Assembly (NCBI RefSeq): GCF_009826975.1
Contig: NZ_WUMO01000002.1
Span: forward strand, 434,001-498,000
Source of the DNA: Flavobacterium sp. HBTb2-11-1
GTDB taxonomy: Bacteria; Bacteroidota; Bacteroidia; Flavobacteriales; Flavobacteriaceae
Direction of reading: 5' to 3'
DNA: 64,000 nt
Position 1 is the first letter of the stretch; each line of letters opens with the position of its first letter. The notes beneath the pieces were generated by a model. The model searched no databases and had not been told where the DNA came from. It saw only the letters and a list, made by a program, of their open reading frames with translations. Below, piece after piece: positions 27,784 through 37,271 of the stretch. A program made the translations under genes and the position numbers.

Positions 27784-28731
27784 TTAACTCCATTCTGGAA
27801 ATTGAGTTCTATTTAAATCCAATTTTTCAATCGCTTTCATATCAGCATCATCAAGCTTGAAATTGAATATATCTAGATTCTCTATAATATGGGCTTTTTG
27901 AGAAGATCTCGGAATAGCAACAATACCACGCTGGTAATGCCATCTTAGACTAACTTGGGCAGTAGTTTTACCATGCTTTTTAGCTATTTGAGTTAATGTT
28001 TCATTTGTAAAAAGACCATTGCGCCCTTCTGCAAAAGGTGCCCATGCCTGCATCTGTATAGTATGCTGCTTTAGCACTTTATAATCATTGGACTGCTGAA
28101 AATAAGCATGAGTTTCTATCTGATTCACAACTGGTTTTACCTGTGCATAAGACAATAGATCGGCCAACTGTGCAGGATCAAAATTGCTTATGCCAATAGC
28201 TCTGATTTTTCCTGCTTTGTAGAGTTCTTCCATTGCTTTCCAAGATCCTTTTACATCGCCTCTCGGACGGTGTATTAGATATAAATCCAGATATTCCACC
28301 TGCAATTTTCTTAGTGTTTCTTCAAAACCCTTTTTTGCATTTTCATAACCCGCATCATCAACCCAAAGTTTTGAGGTAACAAAAAGCTGCTTTCTGTCAA
28401 TGCCACTTTGTTTTATAGCTTTGCCTACCTCTATCTCATTTCCATACACTTTTGCAGTATCAATAAGGCGATAACCTGCAGATATAGCTTCAACGACAGA
28501 TTTTTGACAGATCTCACCACTCAGCCCATAAGTTCCAAACCCGAGCATAGGCATCTTTAGACCATTATTCAGTTTAACATCTGGAATGCCTTTAGGCTCT
28601 TTATCCATCAAGACATTTCCGAACAGTTTAGGCATACCTAAAATACCTAAGTAAATTCCAGCTGTCGCTAATGAACTATTTTGTAAAAACTTGCGTCGGC
28701 TTATTTCGTTTTTTTGGTTTTCAGAATTCAT
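27784..28731 (-). CDS. Tat-exported aldo/keto reductase
   Basis: A 315-aa aldo/keto reductase with a twin-arginine signal (SRRKFLQ at residues 11-17, then a hydrophobic stretch to about 40). The catalytic tetrad is complete: D91 and Y96 in LIDTAKVYGNE, K121 in TSKLW and H154 in YLIHRP. The NADPH-binding end is present (IPRSSQKAHIIENL). Sequence layout is that of the 2,5-diketo-gluconate/prostaglandin-F synthase-type AKRs. Tat export of an NADPH-dependent enzyme is unusual, though such annotated proteins occur in Bacteroidota. It is preceded on the same strand by a methyltransferase gene 45 bp away. Confidence 0.8.
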   Translation of the reverse strand: MNSENQKNEISRRKFLQNSSLATAGIYLGILGMPKLFGNVLMDKEPKGIPDVKLNNGLKMPMLGFGTYGLSGEICQKSVVEAISAGYRLIDTAKVYGNEIEVGKAIKQSGIDRKQLFVTSKLWVDDAGYENAKKGFEETLRKLQVEYLDLYLIHRPRGDVKGSWKAMEELYKAGKIRAIGISNFDPAQLADLLSYAQVKPVVNQIETHAYFQQSNDYKVLKQHTIQMQAWAPFAEGRNGLFTNETLTQIAKKHGKTTAQVSLRWHYQRGIVAIPRSSQKAHIIENLDIFNFKLDDADMKAIEKLDLNRTQFPEWS

Positions 28732-28776
28732 ATTTTTGGTACATTAATCAATTCGTAATCAGCTAAAAGTAATATA

Positions 28777-29385
28777 TTATTTTCTAAAAACGCCAAATAT
28801 AAAGTTCTGAATAGTTTCAAAAGGAGTTTTATGATCAATTGTAAAAGAATGCACCAATTGAAAGTTTGATTTAAACCGTTCTGCCAAAGATTTCTCAGAA
28901 TATTGTCTGATTTCGATTCCGCTGCATTTTGTTGGTCCTGTTTCAGAAAAAGTACCAATTGTCAAAATTCCATTTTTGTTTATTCCTTCACTGGCAATCT
29001 GGAGATATTTCAGAATATCTTTTTCTTCTGTTAAAAAATGAAATGCAGCGCGATCGTGCCAAAAATCATATTTATGAACTGGTTTGAAATCTGTTATGTC
29101 AGATACGATCCAATTTACTTTTTCAGCTTCTTTTCCTAAACGGTTTTGGGCTTTTGCAATTGCTTCTTTAGAAATATCTAAAACAGTTATGTCTGAATAA
29201 CCCAATTTCAGAAGTTCGTCAACCAAAAAGCTGTCACCGCCTCCAATATCAATAATTTTAGCTTGAAAGGGAATATTATATTGCTTAAATAGATCTAATG
29301 AAGTCTGAGGAACTGGCTGATACCAGCTAACTTCTGTCAGATCTTTTGTTTGATATATATTTTCCCAATGTTTCTTTCTATCCAT
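28777..29385 (-). CDS. Class I SAM-dependent methyltransferase
   Basis: A 202-aa cytosolic methyltransferase. Motif I is AKIIDIGGGDSFLVDELL, followed by an acidic end of strand 2 (ITVLDISKEAI) and motif IV-like NWIVSDITDF. The opening (HWENIYQTKDLTEVSWYQ) is characteristic of a common family of small methyltransferases with unknown acceptor, sometimes annotated as trans-aconitate- or thiopurine-like. The gene is upstream of the aldo/keto reductase on the same strand and may be co-transcribed. The physiological substrate is unknown. Confidence 0.8.
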   Translation of the reverse strand: MDRKKHWENIYQTKDLTEVSWYQPVPQTSLDLFKQYNIPFQAKIIDIGGGDSFLVDELLKLGYSDITVLDISKEAIAKAQNRLGKEAEKVNWIVSDITDFKPVHKYDFWHDRAAFHFLTEEKDILKYLQIASEGINKNGILTIGTFSETGPTKCSGIEIRQYSEKSLAERFKSNFQLVHSFTIDHKTPFETIQNFIFGVFRK

Positions 29386-30019
29386 TCGTGCAATCTTTAG
29401 TTCACTAATTCTTTTCTAAAATCTCATCAATTGTCTCAATAGCATAGAGATCCTGTTAAAAAAATTAAAGATATAATAAGAAAAATAAAAACTTGTTGCC
29501 AATTAATTTAAATATTCAATAGAGCCTCCTATAACCAAAATATTCTTCTTTTTTCCTCTTATCGAACATGTATTCAAACATTTAGTAAAACTAAAATCAA
29601 CGTTTAAAAGTATTTTTTTATCGACAAAACCAACTAAAAATCTAAAAATAACATTCTTTTCTTACTATTTTTATTGTTGCAAAAAACCAAAACGTGTTTC
29701 AAATTATAATTTGCAACCATATTTTTAGGATTTTCCAAATTCCAAAACTTTGTCGCAAAAGCAGTCTATTGATGCGATTACTGTAATTGAAAGCCAATAA
29801 AAAACAGGCGTCTTCACAAAAAACATAAATATAATCCTATTTTTATTTAACATTTACACATATGTAAATTTCCTACCTTTATCAAACCTTTCGTAAGATT
29901 CTTTCACACTTCTATCCGCCTTCTCTTGGTTGATTTTTTATACTGCATCATTTTATATTCCCTGAATTTAGAAAAATCTGCTTTAAGCGGAGCTATTGCA
30001 CAATTTAAAATATTTAAAA
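29386..30019. promoter_or_regulatory. Long intergenic region upstream of the surface-fibre operon
   Basis: A 634-bp A/T-rich gap between a minus-strand gene and the + strand fibre operon. A 22-bp near-palindrome, GTTTCAAATTATAATTTGCAAC at 29696-29717 (one mismatch pair), is nearly identical to the core of the perfect palindrome at 58431-58460. TACCTTTA at 29874-29881 differs by one base from the -7 consensus and would give a ~130-nt leader. No convincing small gene is seen. Confidence 0.4.
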
Positions 30020-33000
30020 ATGAAAAAAACATTACTCCTTACAACATTTATTTTTTGTTTTCTGAGTTCAATTCATGCTCAGGTGGGTATTGGAACACCG
30101 ATGCCTAACGCTTCTTCTCAATTAGAAGTCGTTGCTACTAATAAAGGTATATTAATTCCTAAAATTAGTTTAACAGGATCAACTGATACCACTACAATAA
30201 CAAATGGCAACGTTAACAGTCTATTGGTATTTAACACTTCTACTATTTCGGACATTAAACCAGGGTATTACTACTGGTATGATAACAAATGGAATAGAAT
30301 TGTAATATCAAATGAAGTAACAGCAAATCCAGGAACTGTTATTTACAACCCAAACAATCAGCAGTTTACTTACATAGACGCTTCTGGAAATCCACAAATT
30401 ATAGACATAAGCACTATTGTAAAAGCTAATGAAACCATTACATCCCTTGTCAATAACGGTGGAGGTTCATACACTTACACTAATGAAGCTGGAACGGCAG
30501 TTAATATTAATGTGGTTGGAGATGTAACATCTAATTTTAGCATTATTGCAAATAACCCTTCAGTAACCAATATTATTGAGGATATTGTAAGTAAAACGGA
30601 AGGCAATGTGTTTTTTGATTCTACTACAAATCAGTTTACTTATGTAGATGCTTCTGGAAACACTCAAATAGTAGACATTAGTACTATTGTAAAAGCTAAT
30701 GAAACCATTACATCTCTTGTGGATAATGGCGGAGGGTCTTACACTTACACTAATGAAGCTGGAACAGCGGTAAATATTGATGTGGTAGGAGATGTCATAT
30801 CTAATTTCAGCACTATTGCAAATACTCCTTCAGTAACTACTATTATTCAAGATATAGTAAATAAAACTGACGGTAATGTATCTTTTAACTCGACTACAAA
30901 TCAGTTTACTTATATAGATGCTTCTGGAAATACCCAAATAGTAGATATCGGTACTATTGTAAAAGCAAATGAAACAATTACTACACTAGAAAAAGATCCT
31001 TCTAATAACGGGCAATATACTTATACAAGCGAAAATGCCACAACAACCAAAATTGATGTTGTGAGTGATGTAATAAATAATTCGTCAGTAATTTTAAATA
31101 ATCCGGCTTTTATTACAGACATCACAACTATTATTAAAAATAATGAAACACTAACAAGTCTAGTGTATAATGGAGCTGCAAACACTTTAACTTATACAGA
31201 TGAAAAATCAGTGCCAAATGTAATTAACTTGCTTGATCTGGTTGGCGATGCAGAAACCCAAACGACCTTAGTTTATGATCAGGCAGCTAAAACTTTAACG
31301 TATAATGGTGAAAGCGGAACTCCTACCGTAATTAATTTAGTAGATTTAGTTGGAGATTCTGAAACAGTAACTATTCAAAGTCAAAATCTCACAACGGGAG
31401 TAATTACTTATACTAATGAAGCTGGAGTAGCTGCAACTGCACAAGTCACAAGCACTGATGCTGGCAATATTTTAACCGTTGGTACAGATGGTGGAAGTTT
31501 ACTAACTCCAACTGCTATTACAAACGCAACTACAGTATCCAACACATCTGCAGTAAATAATTTGACAACAACCGTAAACGGCGTAACTGGAACTGCCGTT
31601 CCAATTATTAACACTAACGAAACATCATTAAATGGTGGAAATTTGATTACGACGATAAATGGTGTTGCAAGTGCACCATTAGATTTAACACAAATTATTA
31701 CAGCAGCAACCACAAATTCTTTAAGCCTAGCAGGCAATACTTTAACTTCTACTGTAAATGGAGCAACAGCAACCTCAGACGCCGTTAGCGGTGTTTCCAA
31801 TGCTTCGGCAATAAATACTTCGACGGTAACGGTAAATGGCATTACCAGTGCAGGCGCTCCTATTATCAATAGCAATCAAGCATCATTAGCAGGAACCAGT
31901 TTGACTACGACAGTCAATGGAGTCGCCAGTTCTGCGCTAGACTTAGCTCCAGCAATTAAAGCAGGTGAAACAATAACTACTATAACTCCAATAGTCAATT
32001 CAGGAAACATTATTGCAACTTATACTAATGAGGCTGGTGGAATTCCTGTTGAAATTCAACAATCTGTTACAAAACAAATTCAAGATCCAGTAACAGGGAT
32101 TATTTCTTTTATCAATGAAGAAGGCTTTGCTTCTGGGGCAAACGTTATTAGCGCAGATCCTGCCAACTTAATCACTGTAGGACCCGATGGCGGTGCTTTA
32201 CTGACTCCTACTGCACTTACTGCGGCAACAACTGTTTCGAATACAAGTTCTGCAAATAGCTTAAATACAACTGTAAATGGTGTTACAGGAACTTCAGTAC
32301 CAATCATCAATACTAATGATGTTTCATTAAATGGAACAAATTTAACAACAACAGTGAATGGCGTTGCCAGCACCGCGGTTGATCTGACTCCTGCCATCGC
32401 AGCAGGCACGACCAACGCTTTAAACCTTTCTGGCAATACTCTGACCTCGACTGTTAATGGAATATCAGCGACCTCAGACGCTGTTAGCGGTGTTTCCAAT
32501 GCTTCTTCAATAAATACTTCGACTGTAACTGTAAATGGTATTACCAGTGCAGGCGCCCCTATTATTAACAGCAATGAAGTTTCATTAGCAGGAACAAATC
32601 TGACTAGTACTGTCAATGGAGTTCCTAGTACCGCAGTAGATTTAACTCCAGCTATAACAGCAGCAACAACCAATACTTTGACAGCAGTAAATGGCAATTT
32701 AATCTCAACAGTAAACGGAGTTGCCACAGCTCCTCCTGTTCCTATTCTAATATCGGCAGATAATGGATTAACAGCTGCAAATGGTAATGTACAATTGGGA
32801 GGAACTCTTATTGCTCCAACCACAATAGCCACAGATTTTGCAAATACTTTATCTATAACAGGTTTAATGCATGGAACTCCAATGGATGAAATTTTGGTTA
32901 CAGATCCAGGTGGAGGATTTCTAAGAACCATTAAGGCTGAAGAATTAAATTTTAATAACTGGAACATTAACGGTAATTTTGGAACTATAGCACAATTTCA

Positions 33001-34720
33001 TTTTTTAGGAACACGAGATGACGTAGATTTAGTTTTTAGAAGAAATTTTATAGTATCAGGAAAACTTGAAATTAATAATACTTCGTTTGGTGTAAATGCT
33101 TTTAATAATAATCCAACTGGACAATTTAATGCGGCATTTGGTACTTCGGCACTTCTTGAAAATACGACAGGAAATAATAATACAGCAGTAGGATACAACT
33201 CGCTTACCGTAAATGCTACAGGAAGCAACAATACTGCTGCGGGATCTGAGGCAGGATCTTTAAACGCTTCAGGCTCTGGAAATACCTTTATTGGAAACAA
33301 TGCCAACCCAAGTGGTGGAGCAATTGTAAACAATGCTACAGCAATTGGTAATAATTCAAAAGTTGCCACTGATAACAGTTTGGTCCTAGGCGGAATAGAT
33401 GCTGATGCCGTAAATGTCGGTATTGGTACTGATGCACCTACAAATACGATTCACATTAAGCCTGTAACAGGAGTCGATCCTATTCGTGCAGAAGGTTTGC
33501 AAGTCAGTGTATCAGGAACAGATAACGTTGTTGTTGCAGATGCTTCTGGCGTTTTTAGAACAATAGCACCTAGTGCTTTAATTCCTGCTACAACAGTATC
33601 AAACGGCTCCTCACTAAATACCCTAACCACAACTGTAAATGGAGTAACAGGAACTGCAGTAAATATTATAAACAGCAATACAACATCTCTTACAGGCGCG
33701 ACATTAAACACAGCAGTAAATGGAGTTGCAAGCACCGCTCTGGACTTGAGTCCAGCAATAAAGGCGGCCGAGACTTTAACAACTTTAACGCCTGTTGTGA
33801 CTACAGGAAATACTATTGCAACTTATACTAATGAAGCTGGCGGAACTCCAATTGAGGCTAAAGAAACTATTACTTCTTTAAAAGATGTGGTAACACAAAT
33901 AACAGATCAGTTTGGTCAGGTGTTTGATTTACATACTTTGACCTACACAGACGAAACAAATACACCAAACCCTATTGATTTATCTGTTTTGGTAAAAGGA
34001 GTTGAAACTTTAACCTCTTTAGTATACGATGGAGCAAATCATTCTTTGATTTATAGTGATGAACATGGAAATGCTACAGAATTTAAAATGGTTGATTTAA
34101 TTGGTGAATCAGAGACACTAACTTCTTTACAAGTAAATGCTGCAACTGGAACACTAGATTACACAGATGAAAATAAAGTGTTAACACAACTGGATTTAGG
34201 GGCTGCAGTAAAAGAACCTTGGTACAGTACCACCACCCATATTGGAGCCACACTAAATACTGAAGATATTTATACCAATGGATGGGTAGGTATTGGATAT
34301 ACGACCGCATCTGGTGCACCAAATGAGAAATTAAGAGTTAACGGTGCGATCTCCACAGTAAACACCTATTATGCCGATTATGTTTTTGAGGATTATTTCA
34401 AAGGAAAATCTGAAATCAAAGCTGATTATAAATTTAAACGTCTGCCAGAAATTGAAGATTACATTAAAAAATACAATCACCTTCCAGGAATTACTCCTAT
34501 AAACAAGCTTGAAAAAACAAAAGAAGGATACGCATTTAATATGTCTGAATTATCAATTCAGCTATTAGAAAAAACAGAAGAAGTCTATCTGCACATTATA
34601 GAGCAGAATAAAGCAATTGAAGCAAAAGACAAAGAAATTAAAGAATTGAAAGAAGCTTCAAAAGCAATGAATTTACGTCTTGAAAAACTGGAAAAGCTAA
34701 TAGCTGAAAAGAATAATTAA
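30020..34720 (+). CDS. Giant repetitive surface fibre/adhesin-like protein, 1566 aa
   Basis: Start chosen at ATG 30020, which opens a clean signal peptide (MKKTLLLTTFIFCFLSSIHAQ); the longer frame begins at a TTG. After a GIGTPMPNASSQLEV head, typical of Bacteroidota tail-fibre-like proteins, come three 90-aa repeats (FTYIDASGN...ANETITSL...), then longer Thr/Asn/Val-rich repeats (TVNGV, SNASAINTST), then YadA-head-like motifs (NNTAVGYNSLT, GNTFIGNN). The C-terminal ~120 residues (YADYVFEDYF, NHLPGITP, then a Glu/Lys coiled coil) resemble a trimeric fibre tail like that found near intramolecular chaperones. There is no T9SS sorting domain. It probably forms a long surface fibre together with its operon partners. 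Confidence 0.7.
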   Translation: MKKTLLLTTFIFCFLSSIHAQVGIGTPMPNASSQLEVVATNKGILIPKISLTGSTDTTTITNGNVNSLLVFNTSTISDIKPGYYYWYDNKWNRIVISNEVTANPGTVIYNPNNQQFTYIDASGNPQIIDISTIVKANETITSLVNNGGGSYTYTNEAGTAVNINVVGDVTSNFSIIANNPSVTNIIEDIVSKTEGNVFFDSTTNQFTYVDASGNTQIVDISTIVKANETITSLVDNGGGSYTYTNEAGTAVNIDVVGDVISNFSTIANTPSVTTIIQDIVNKTDGNVSFNSTTNQFTYIDASGNTQIVDIGTIVKANETITTLEKDPSNNGQYTYTSENATTTKIDVVSDVINNSSVILNNPAFITDITTIIKNNETLTSLVYNGAANTLTYTDEKSVPNVINLLDLVGDAETQTTLVYDQAAKTLTYNGESGTPTVINLVDLVGDSETVTIQSQNLTTGVITYTNEAGVAATAQVTSTDAGNILTVGTDGGSLLTPTAITNATTVSNTSAVNNLTTTVNGVTGTAVPIINTNETSLNGGNLITTINGVASAPLDLTQIITAATTNSLSLAGNTLTSTVNGATATSDAVSGVSNASAINTSTVTVNGITSAGAPIINSNQASLAGTSLTTTVNGVASSALDLAPAIKAGETITTITPIVNSGNIIATYTNEAGGIPVEIQQSVTKQIQDPVTGIISFINEEGFASGANVISADPANLITVGPDGGALLTPTALTAATTVSNTSSANSLNTTVNGVTGTSVPIINTNDVSLNGTNLTTTVNGVASTAVDLTPAIAAGTTNALNLSGNTLTSTVNGISATSDAVSGVSNASSINTSTVTVNGITSAGAPIINSNEVSLAGTNLTSTVNGVPSTAVDLTPAITAATTNTLTAVNGNLISTVNGVATAPPVPILISADNGLTAANGNVQLGGTLIAPTTIATDFANTLSITGLMHGTPMDEILVTDPGGGFLRTIKAEELNFNNWNINGNFGTIAQFHFLGTRDDVDLVFRRNFIVSGKLEINNTSFGVNAFNNNPTGQFNAAFGTSALLENTTGNNNTAVGYNSLTVNATGSNNTAAGSEAGSLNASGSGNTFIGNNANPSGGAIVNNATAIGNNSKVATDNSLVLGGIDADAVNVGIGTDAPTNTIHIKPVTGVDPIRAEGLQVSVSGTDNVVVADASGVFRTIAPSALIPATTVSNGSSLNTLTTTVNGVTGTAVNIINSNTTSLTGATLNTAVNGVASTALDLSPAIKAAETLTTLTPVVTTGNTIATYTNEAGGTPIEAKETITSLKDVVTQITDQFGQVFDLHTLTYTDETNTPNPIDLSVLVKGVETLTSLVYDGANHSLIYSDEHGNATEFKMVDLIGESETLTSLQVNAATGTLDYTDENKVLTQLDLGAAVKEPWYSTTTHIGATLNTEDIYTNGWVGIGYTTASGAPNEKLRVNGAISTVNTYYADYVFEDYFKGKSEIKADYKFKRLPEIEDYIKKYNHLPGITPINKLEKTKEGYAFNMSELSIQLLEKTEEVYLHIIEQNKAIEAKDKEIKELKEASKAMNLRLEKLEKLIAEKNN
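30361..30990 (+). repeat. 270-bp tandem coding repeats in the fibre gene
   Basis: CAGTTTACTTA.ATAGA.GCTTCTGGAAA recurs at 30361, 30631 and 30901, exactly 270 bp apart, and the intervening DNA is highly similar between the first two units. The third unit diverges after ETITTL. Each encodes a 90-aa unit. Confidence 0.85.
31540..32640 (+). repeat. 699-bp long-period coding repeat in the fibre gene
   Basis: The stretch containing ACCTCAGACGC.GTTAGCGG at 31772 recurs at 32471 (699 bp, 233 aa), with flanking similarity on both sides (TVNGVTGT..PIINTN, GITSAGAPIINSN). The two copies are close enough at DNA level to recombine. Confidence 0.75.
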
Positions 34721-34794
34721 TGCCATTTCTTAAGTTTTAGAAATTCTAAATAATAAATGGCAACAAATACCATACATACTTAAATACTAAGATT

Positions 34795-37200
34795 ATGAAA
34801 ATAACATTATATAAAACCAAGAAAAATATATTTGCAGTATGCTTTACTTTGTTTAATCTTGTTTGTCTTACGGCTCAGGTAAACAGTACTAAAATAAAAG
34901 ATGGAACTGTAAGTACCAGTCCAGAAAAAGCAAAGCCAGGTGCAATTTTCGAACTGGAAAGCAACAATAAAGGGATGCTAACTTCAAGATTAACCACTGC
35001 CCAAAGAGACGCAATACCAACTGCTAATCTAACAGATGGATTATTAATTTATAATATAACAACAGGATGTTTTGATTATTGGAGTACGATTCAAAATATA
35101 TGGCTAAGTATCTGTGGTACTCTGCCTCCCGCAGTCTTTGAAATTTCCACAGCACAATGTGGCGAAGTACAAGCTTTTGGCTCTTATAGAAGTGGCCAGA
35201 TCCTTATTGCCTCAAATTATCTTACAGTTCCAGTTACCGTAACACAACCAGGTGTCTATAGTGTTTCGGCAACTACAACTAATGGATATTATTTTGGCAC
35301 AAACGGAACTTTTCCAACTGCTGGAACTTACACTTTGAATCTGCCTGCTACGGGAACTCCAAATAATGGAACTGCAGTTGGAGATCCAGGCGATCCTGTA
35401 ACTATTACATTAAATGGAAAAGCTAGTAGTTGTATCCCACATATTCCTGTGGCGCCTGCAGATGTTGATTATGTAATCAATTGTGGCGTTATAAATCCGT
35501 TGGGGAATTATTATATTGGAATTCCTTTAACACCTGCAAATAAAATTACTGTAAGCGTAAACCCTACGGTATTAGGTTTTTGGAGTATGAATACAAATAC
35601 AGTAAATGGATACTCTTTTAGCGGTACAGGAACATTTACGTCTTTAACGCCAAACCAAACCGTTGAGCTTTTAGGAACAGGTACTCCAGATGCATCAGGG
35701 ACAAATAATTTTAATCTTGTCTCTAACGCAACTACACAGGCAACAGCCTCATGTACAGGTATTCCAGTTACAGTACAAGCGGTAGCGTATACAATTGATT
35801 GTGGCACAGCAACACAAAACGGAACCTATCTTCAAGATGTTCCTTTGACGGCACTAAATACTATAACATTACCTATAAATGTAACAGCAACTGGACAGAC
35901 CACGATTACTACCACAACCGCTAACGGAATAACCTTTACATCGGGATTAATAAATTTATCTACTCTAGGAGCACAAAATATTACATTAACAGGCTCTGGA
36001 ACACCAACAGCTCCGGGAACTACTGCTTTAACGGTTTCAGGAACTCCAGGAGCCTCGGCAACATGCACATTAAATGTAACGATTGGTGCACAACCTGTAA
36101 CGTATACTACAAATTGTGCCGGAATTACAACTTCTGGTAGTTATGCGCCTGGTGTCGCAATGACAGCAACAAATACCATGACAGTTCCTGTAAATGTAAC
36201 CTATATAGGCGCTTATACCATTACAACAAATATAGTAAACGGAATCAGTTTTTCGGCGTCTGGGACATTTAGTTCAGTTGGTTCTCAAAACGTAATAATG
36301 ACGGCAACGGGAACACCAACTTCGGGAGGAACTTTTTCGTATGGAATAACAGCCAATAGTACCAATGCAGGTATCTCTTGTAATAAAAGCATTACATTTA
36401 CTTATCGAACTATGTTCGTTTTAGGGCTTGGAGGGGGAGTTTATCAGCCAGGCTCATCAGGAACTGCAAACTCTGCTAGAGCGATTTTAGTCTCAAGTAC
36501 AAATTTTGGACCTTTAGGAACTGTACCAATCCAAGGCTTTACAATAATTAACGGAGCTTATAATTATGGTAACTCGCTTAAAAATTTAATTAATACAAAT
36601 AAAATTGATATTGTAGTAATTGGATATAATTATGTTCCTGATGCAGCGACAATTACAGTTCTAAACGATTTTGTTAAAAATAAGAAAGGAGTATTGTTAC
36701 ATACTCAAGAAAGCGACACAGGAGGTACTGCAAATCTAATTAATACTATTTGTGATTCATCTACTGCAACTATTAGTTCCACAGGAACTACCTATACAAA
36801 TCCAGTTTTAAATGTATTTGATCCACTTGTTGAAGGGCCTTTCGGTGATCTTAAAGGATTAAATCTAGGGAGTGACGTGAATAACTCTTATTATGCAACA
36901 GGATTGCCTACTAATGTTACACCTCTGTCTACCCAAAATGGAAATGCAACTAGAATTTTTTCGTTTAAACACAATACTTTAGGATATATGTTTGCAGGAG
37001 ATTCAGGATGGACAGCCGGCGATGCAACAAATACTTCTACAACTATTTATCCTGCAAAAATGACTTCTACAGGACTTCCGTTATCCAAAGCATATGATTC
37101 AGGAGTCACTGTATATAATAGTATCTTCTATGCAAATACAATGGCCTGGGCCATTAAATATGTGCAAGATAATATTAACGCCAATTATATTATTCCTTAA
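34795..37200 (+). CDS. Ig-like repeat surface protein with ThuA/amidotransferase-like C-terminus, 801 aa
   Basis: Exported protein (signal peptide to about residue 29, ending CLTAQ). The first ~110 residues carry the FELESNNKGML...DGLLIYNITTGCFDYW head that recurs in Bacteroidota surface proteins. Four ~106-aa beta-sandwich repeats follow, each opening with a Cys (residues 122, 230, 336 and 441: CG...G.Y) and containing NG..F...GTF/L. The last ~260 residues start with MFVLGLGGGVYQPG and have a flavodoxin/amidotransferase-like alternation (KIDIVVIGYN, KKGVLLHTQES), perhaps ThuA-like. There is no T9SS sorting domain. It lies between the fibre gene and the type B sorting-domain gene in the same operon. 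Confidence 0.6.
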   Translation: MKITLYKTKKNIFAVCFTLFNLVCLTAQVNSTKIKDGTVSTSPEKAKPGAIFELESNNKGMLTSRLTTAQRDAIPTANLTDGLLIYNITTGCFDYWSTIQNIWLSICGTLPPAVFEISTAQCGEVQAFGSYRSGQILIASNYLTVPVTVTQPGVYSVSATTTNGYYFGTNGTFPTAGTYTLNLPATGTPNNGTAVGDPGDPVTITLNGKASSCIPHIPVAPADVDYVINCGVINPLGNYYIGIPLTPANKITVSVNPTVLGFWSMNTNTVNGYSFSGTGTFTSLTPNQTVELLGTGTPDASGTNNFNLVSNATTQATASCTGIPVTVQAVAYTIDCGTATQNGTYLQDVPLTALNTITLPINVTATGQTTITTTTANGITFTSGLINLSTLGAQNITLTGSGTPTAPGTTALTVSGTPGASATCTLNVTIGAQPVTYTTNCAGITTSGSYAPGVAMTATNTMTVPVNVTYIGAYTITTNIVNGISFSASGTFSSVGSQNVIMTATGTPTSGGTFSYGITANSTNAGISCNKSITFTYRTMFVLGLGGGVYQPGSSGTANSARAILVSSTNFGPLGTVPIQGFTIINGAYNYGNSLKNLINTNKIDIVVIGYNYVPDAATITVLNDFVKNKKGVLLHTQESDTGGTANLINTICDSSTATISSTGTTYTNPVLNVFDPLVEGPFGDLKGLNLGSDVNNSYYATGLPTNVTPLSTQNGNATRIFSFKHNTLGYMFAGDSGWTAGDATNTSTTIYPAKMTSTGLPLSKAYDSGVTVYNSIFYANTMAWAIKYVQDNINANYIIP

Positions 37201-37271
37201 AGTAAATGGAATCTAGATCTCTTTTGTCTCAACAAAAAATCTAAAATATCTATATATCTAAATGCTGGATC

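Noticed and set aside
28728..28958. 76-aa minus-strand frame between the aldo/keto reductase and methyltransferase
   Set aside because: It mostly overlaps the methyltransferase gene in another frame and matches nothing.
29926..30108. 60-aa frame overlapping the start of the fibre gene
   Set aside because: It runs in another frame through the signal peptide region and has no support; the fibre gene start at 30020 is much better.
31408..32967. Long minus-strand open frames opposite the fibre gene (155 and 295 aa)
   Set aside because: They mirror the Thr/Val/Asn-rich repeats of the + strand gene, have Pro/Val/Leu-biased repetitive translations, no signal or start context, and repeat with the same period.
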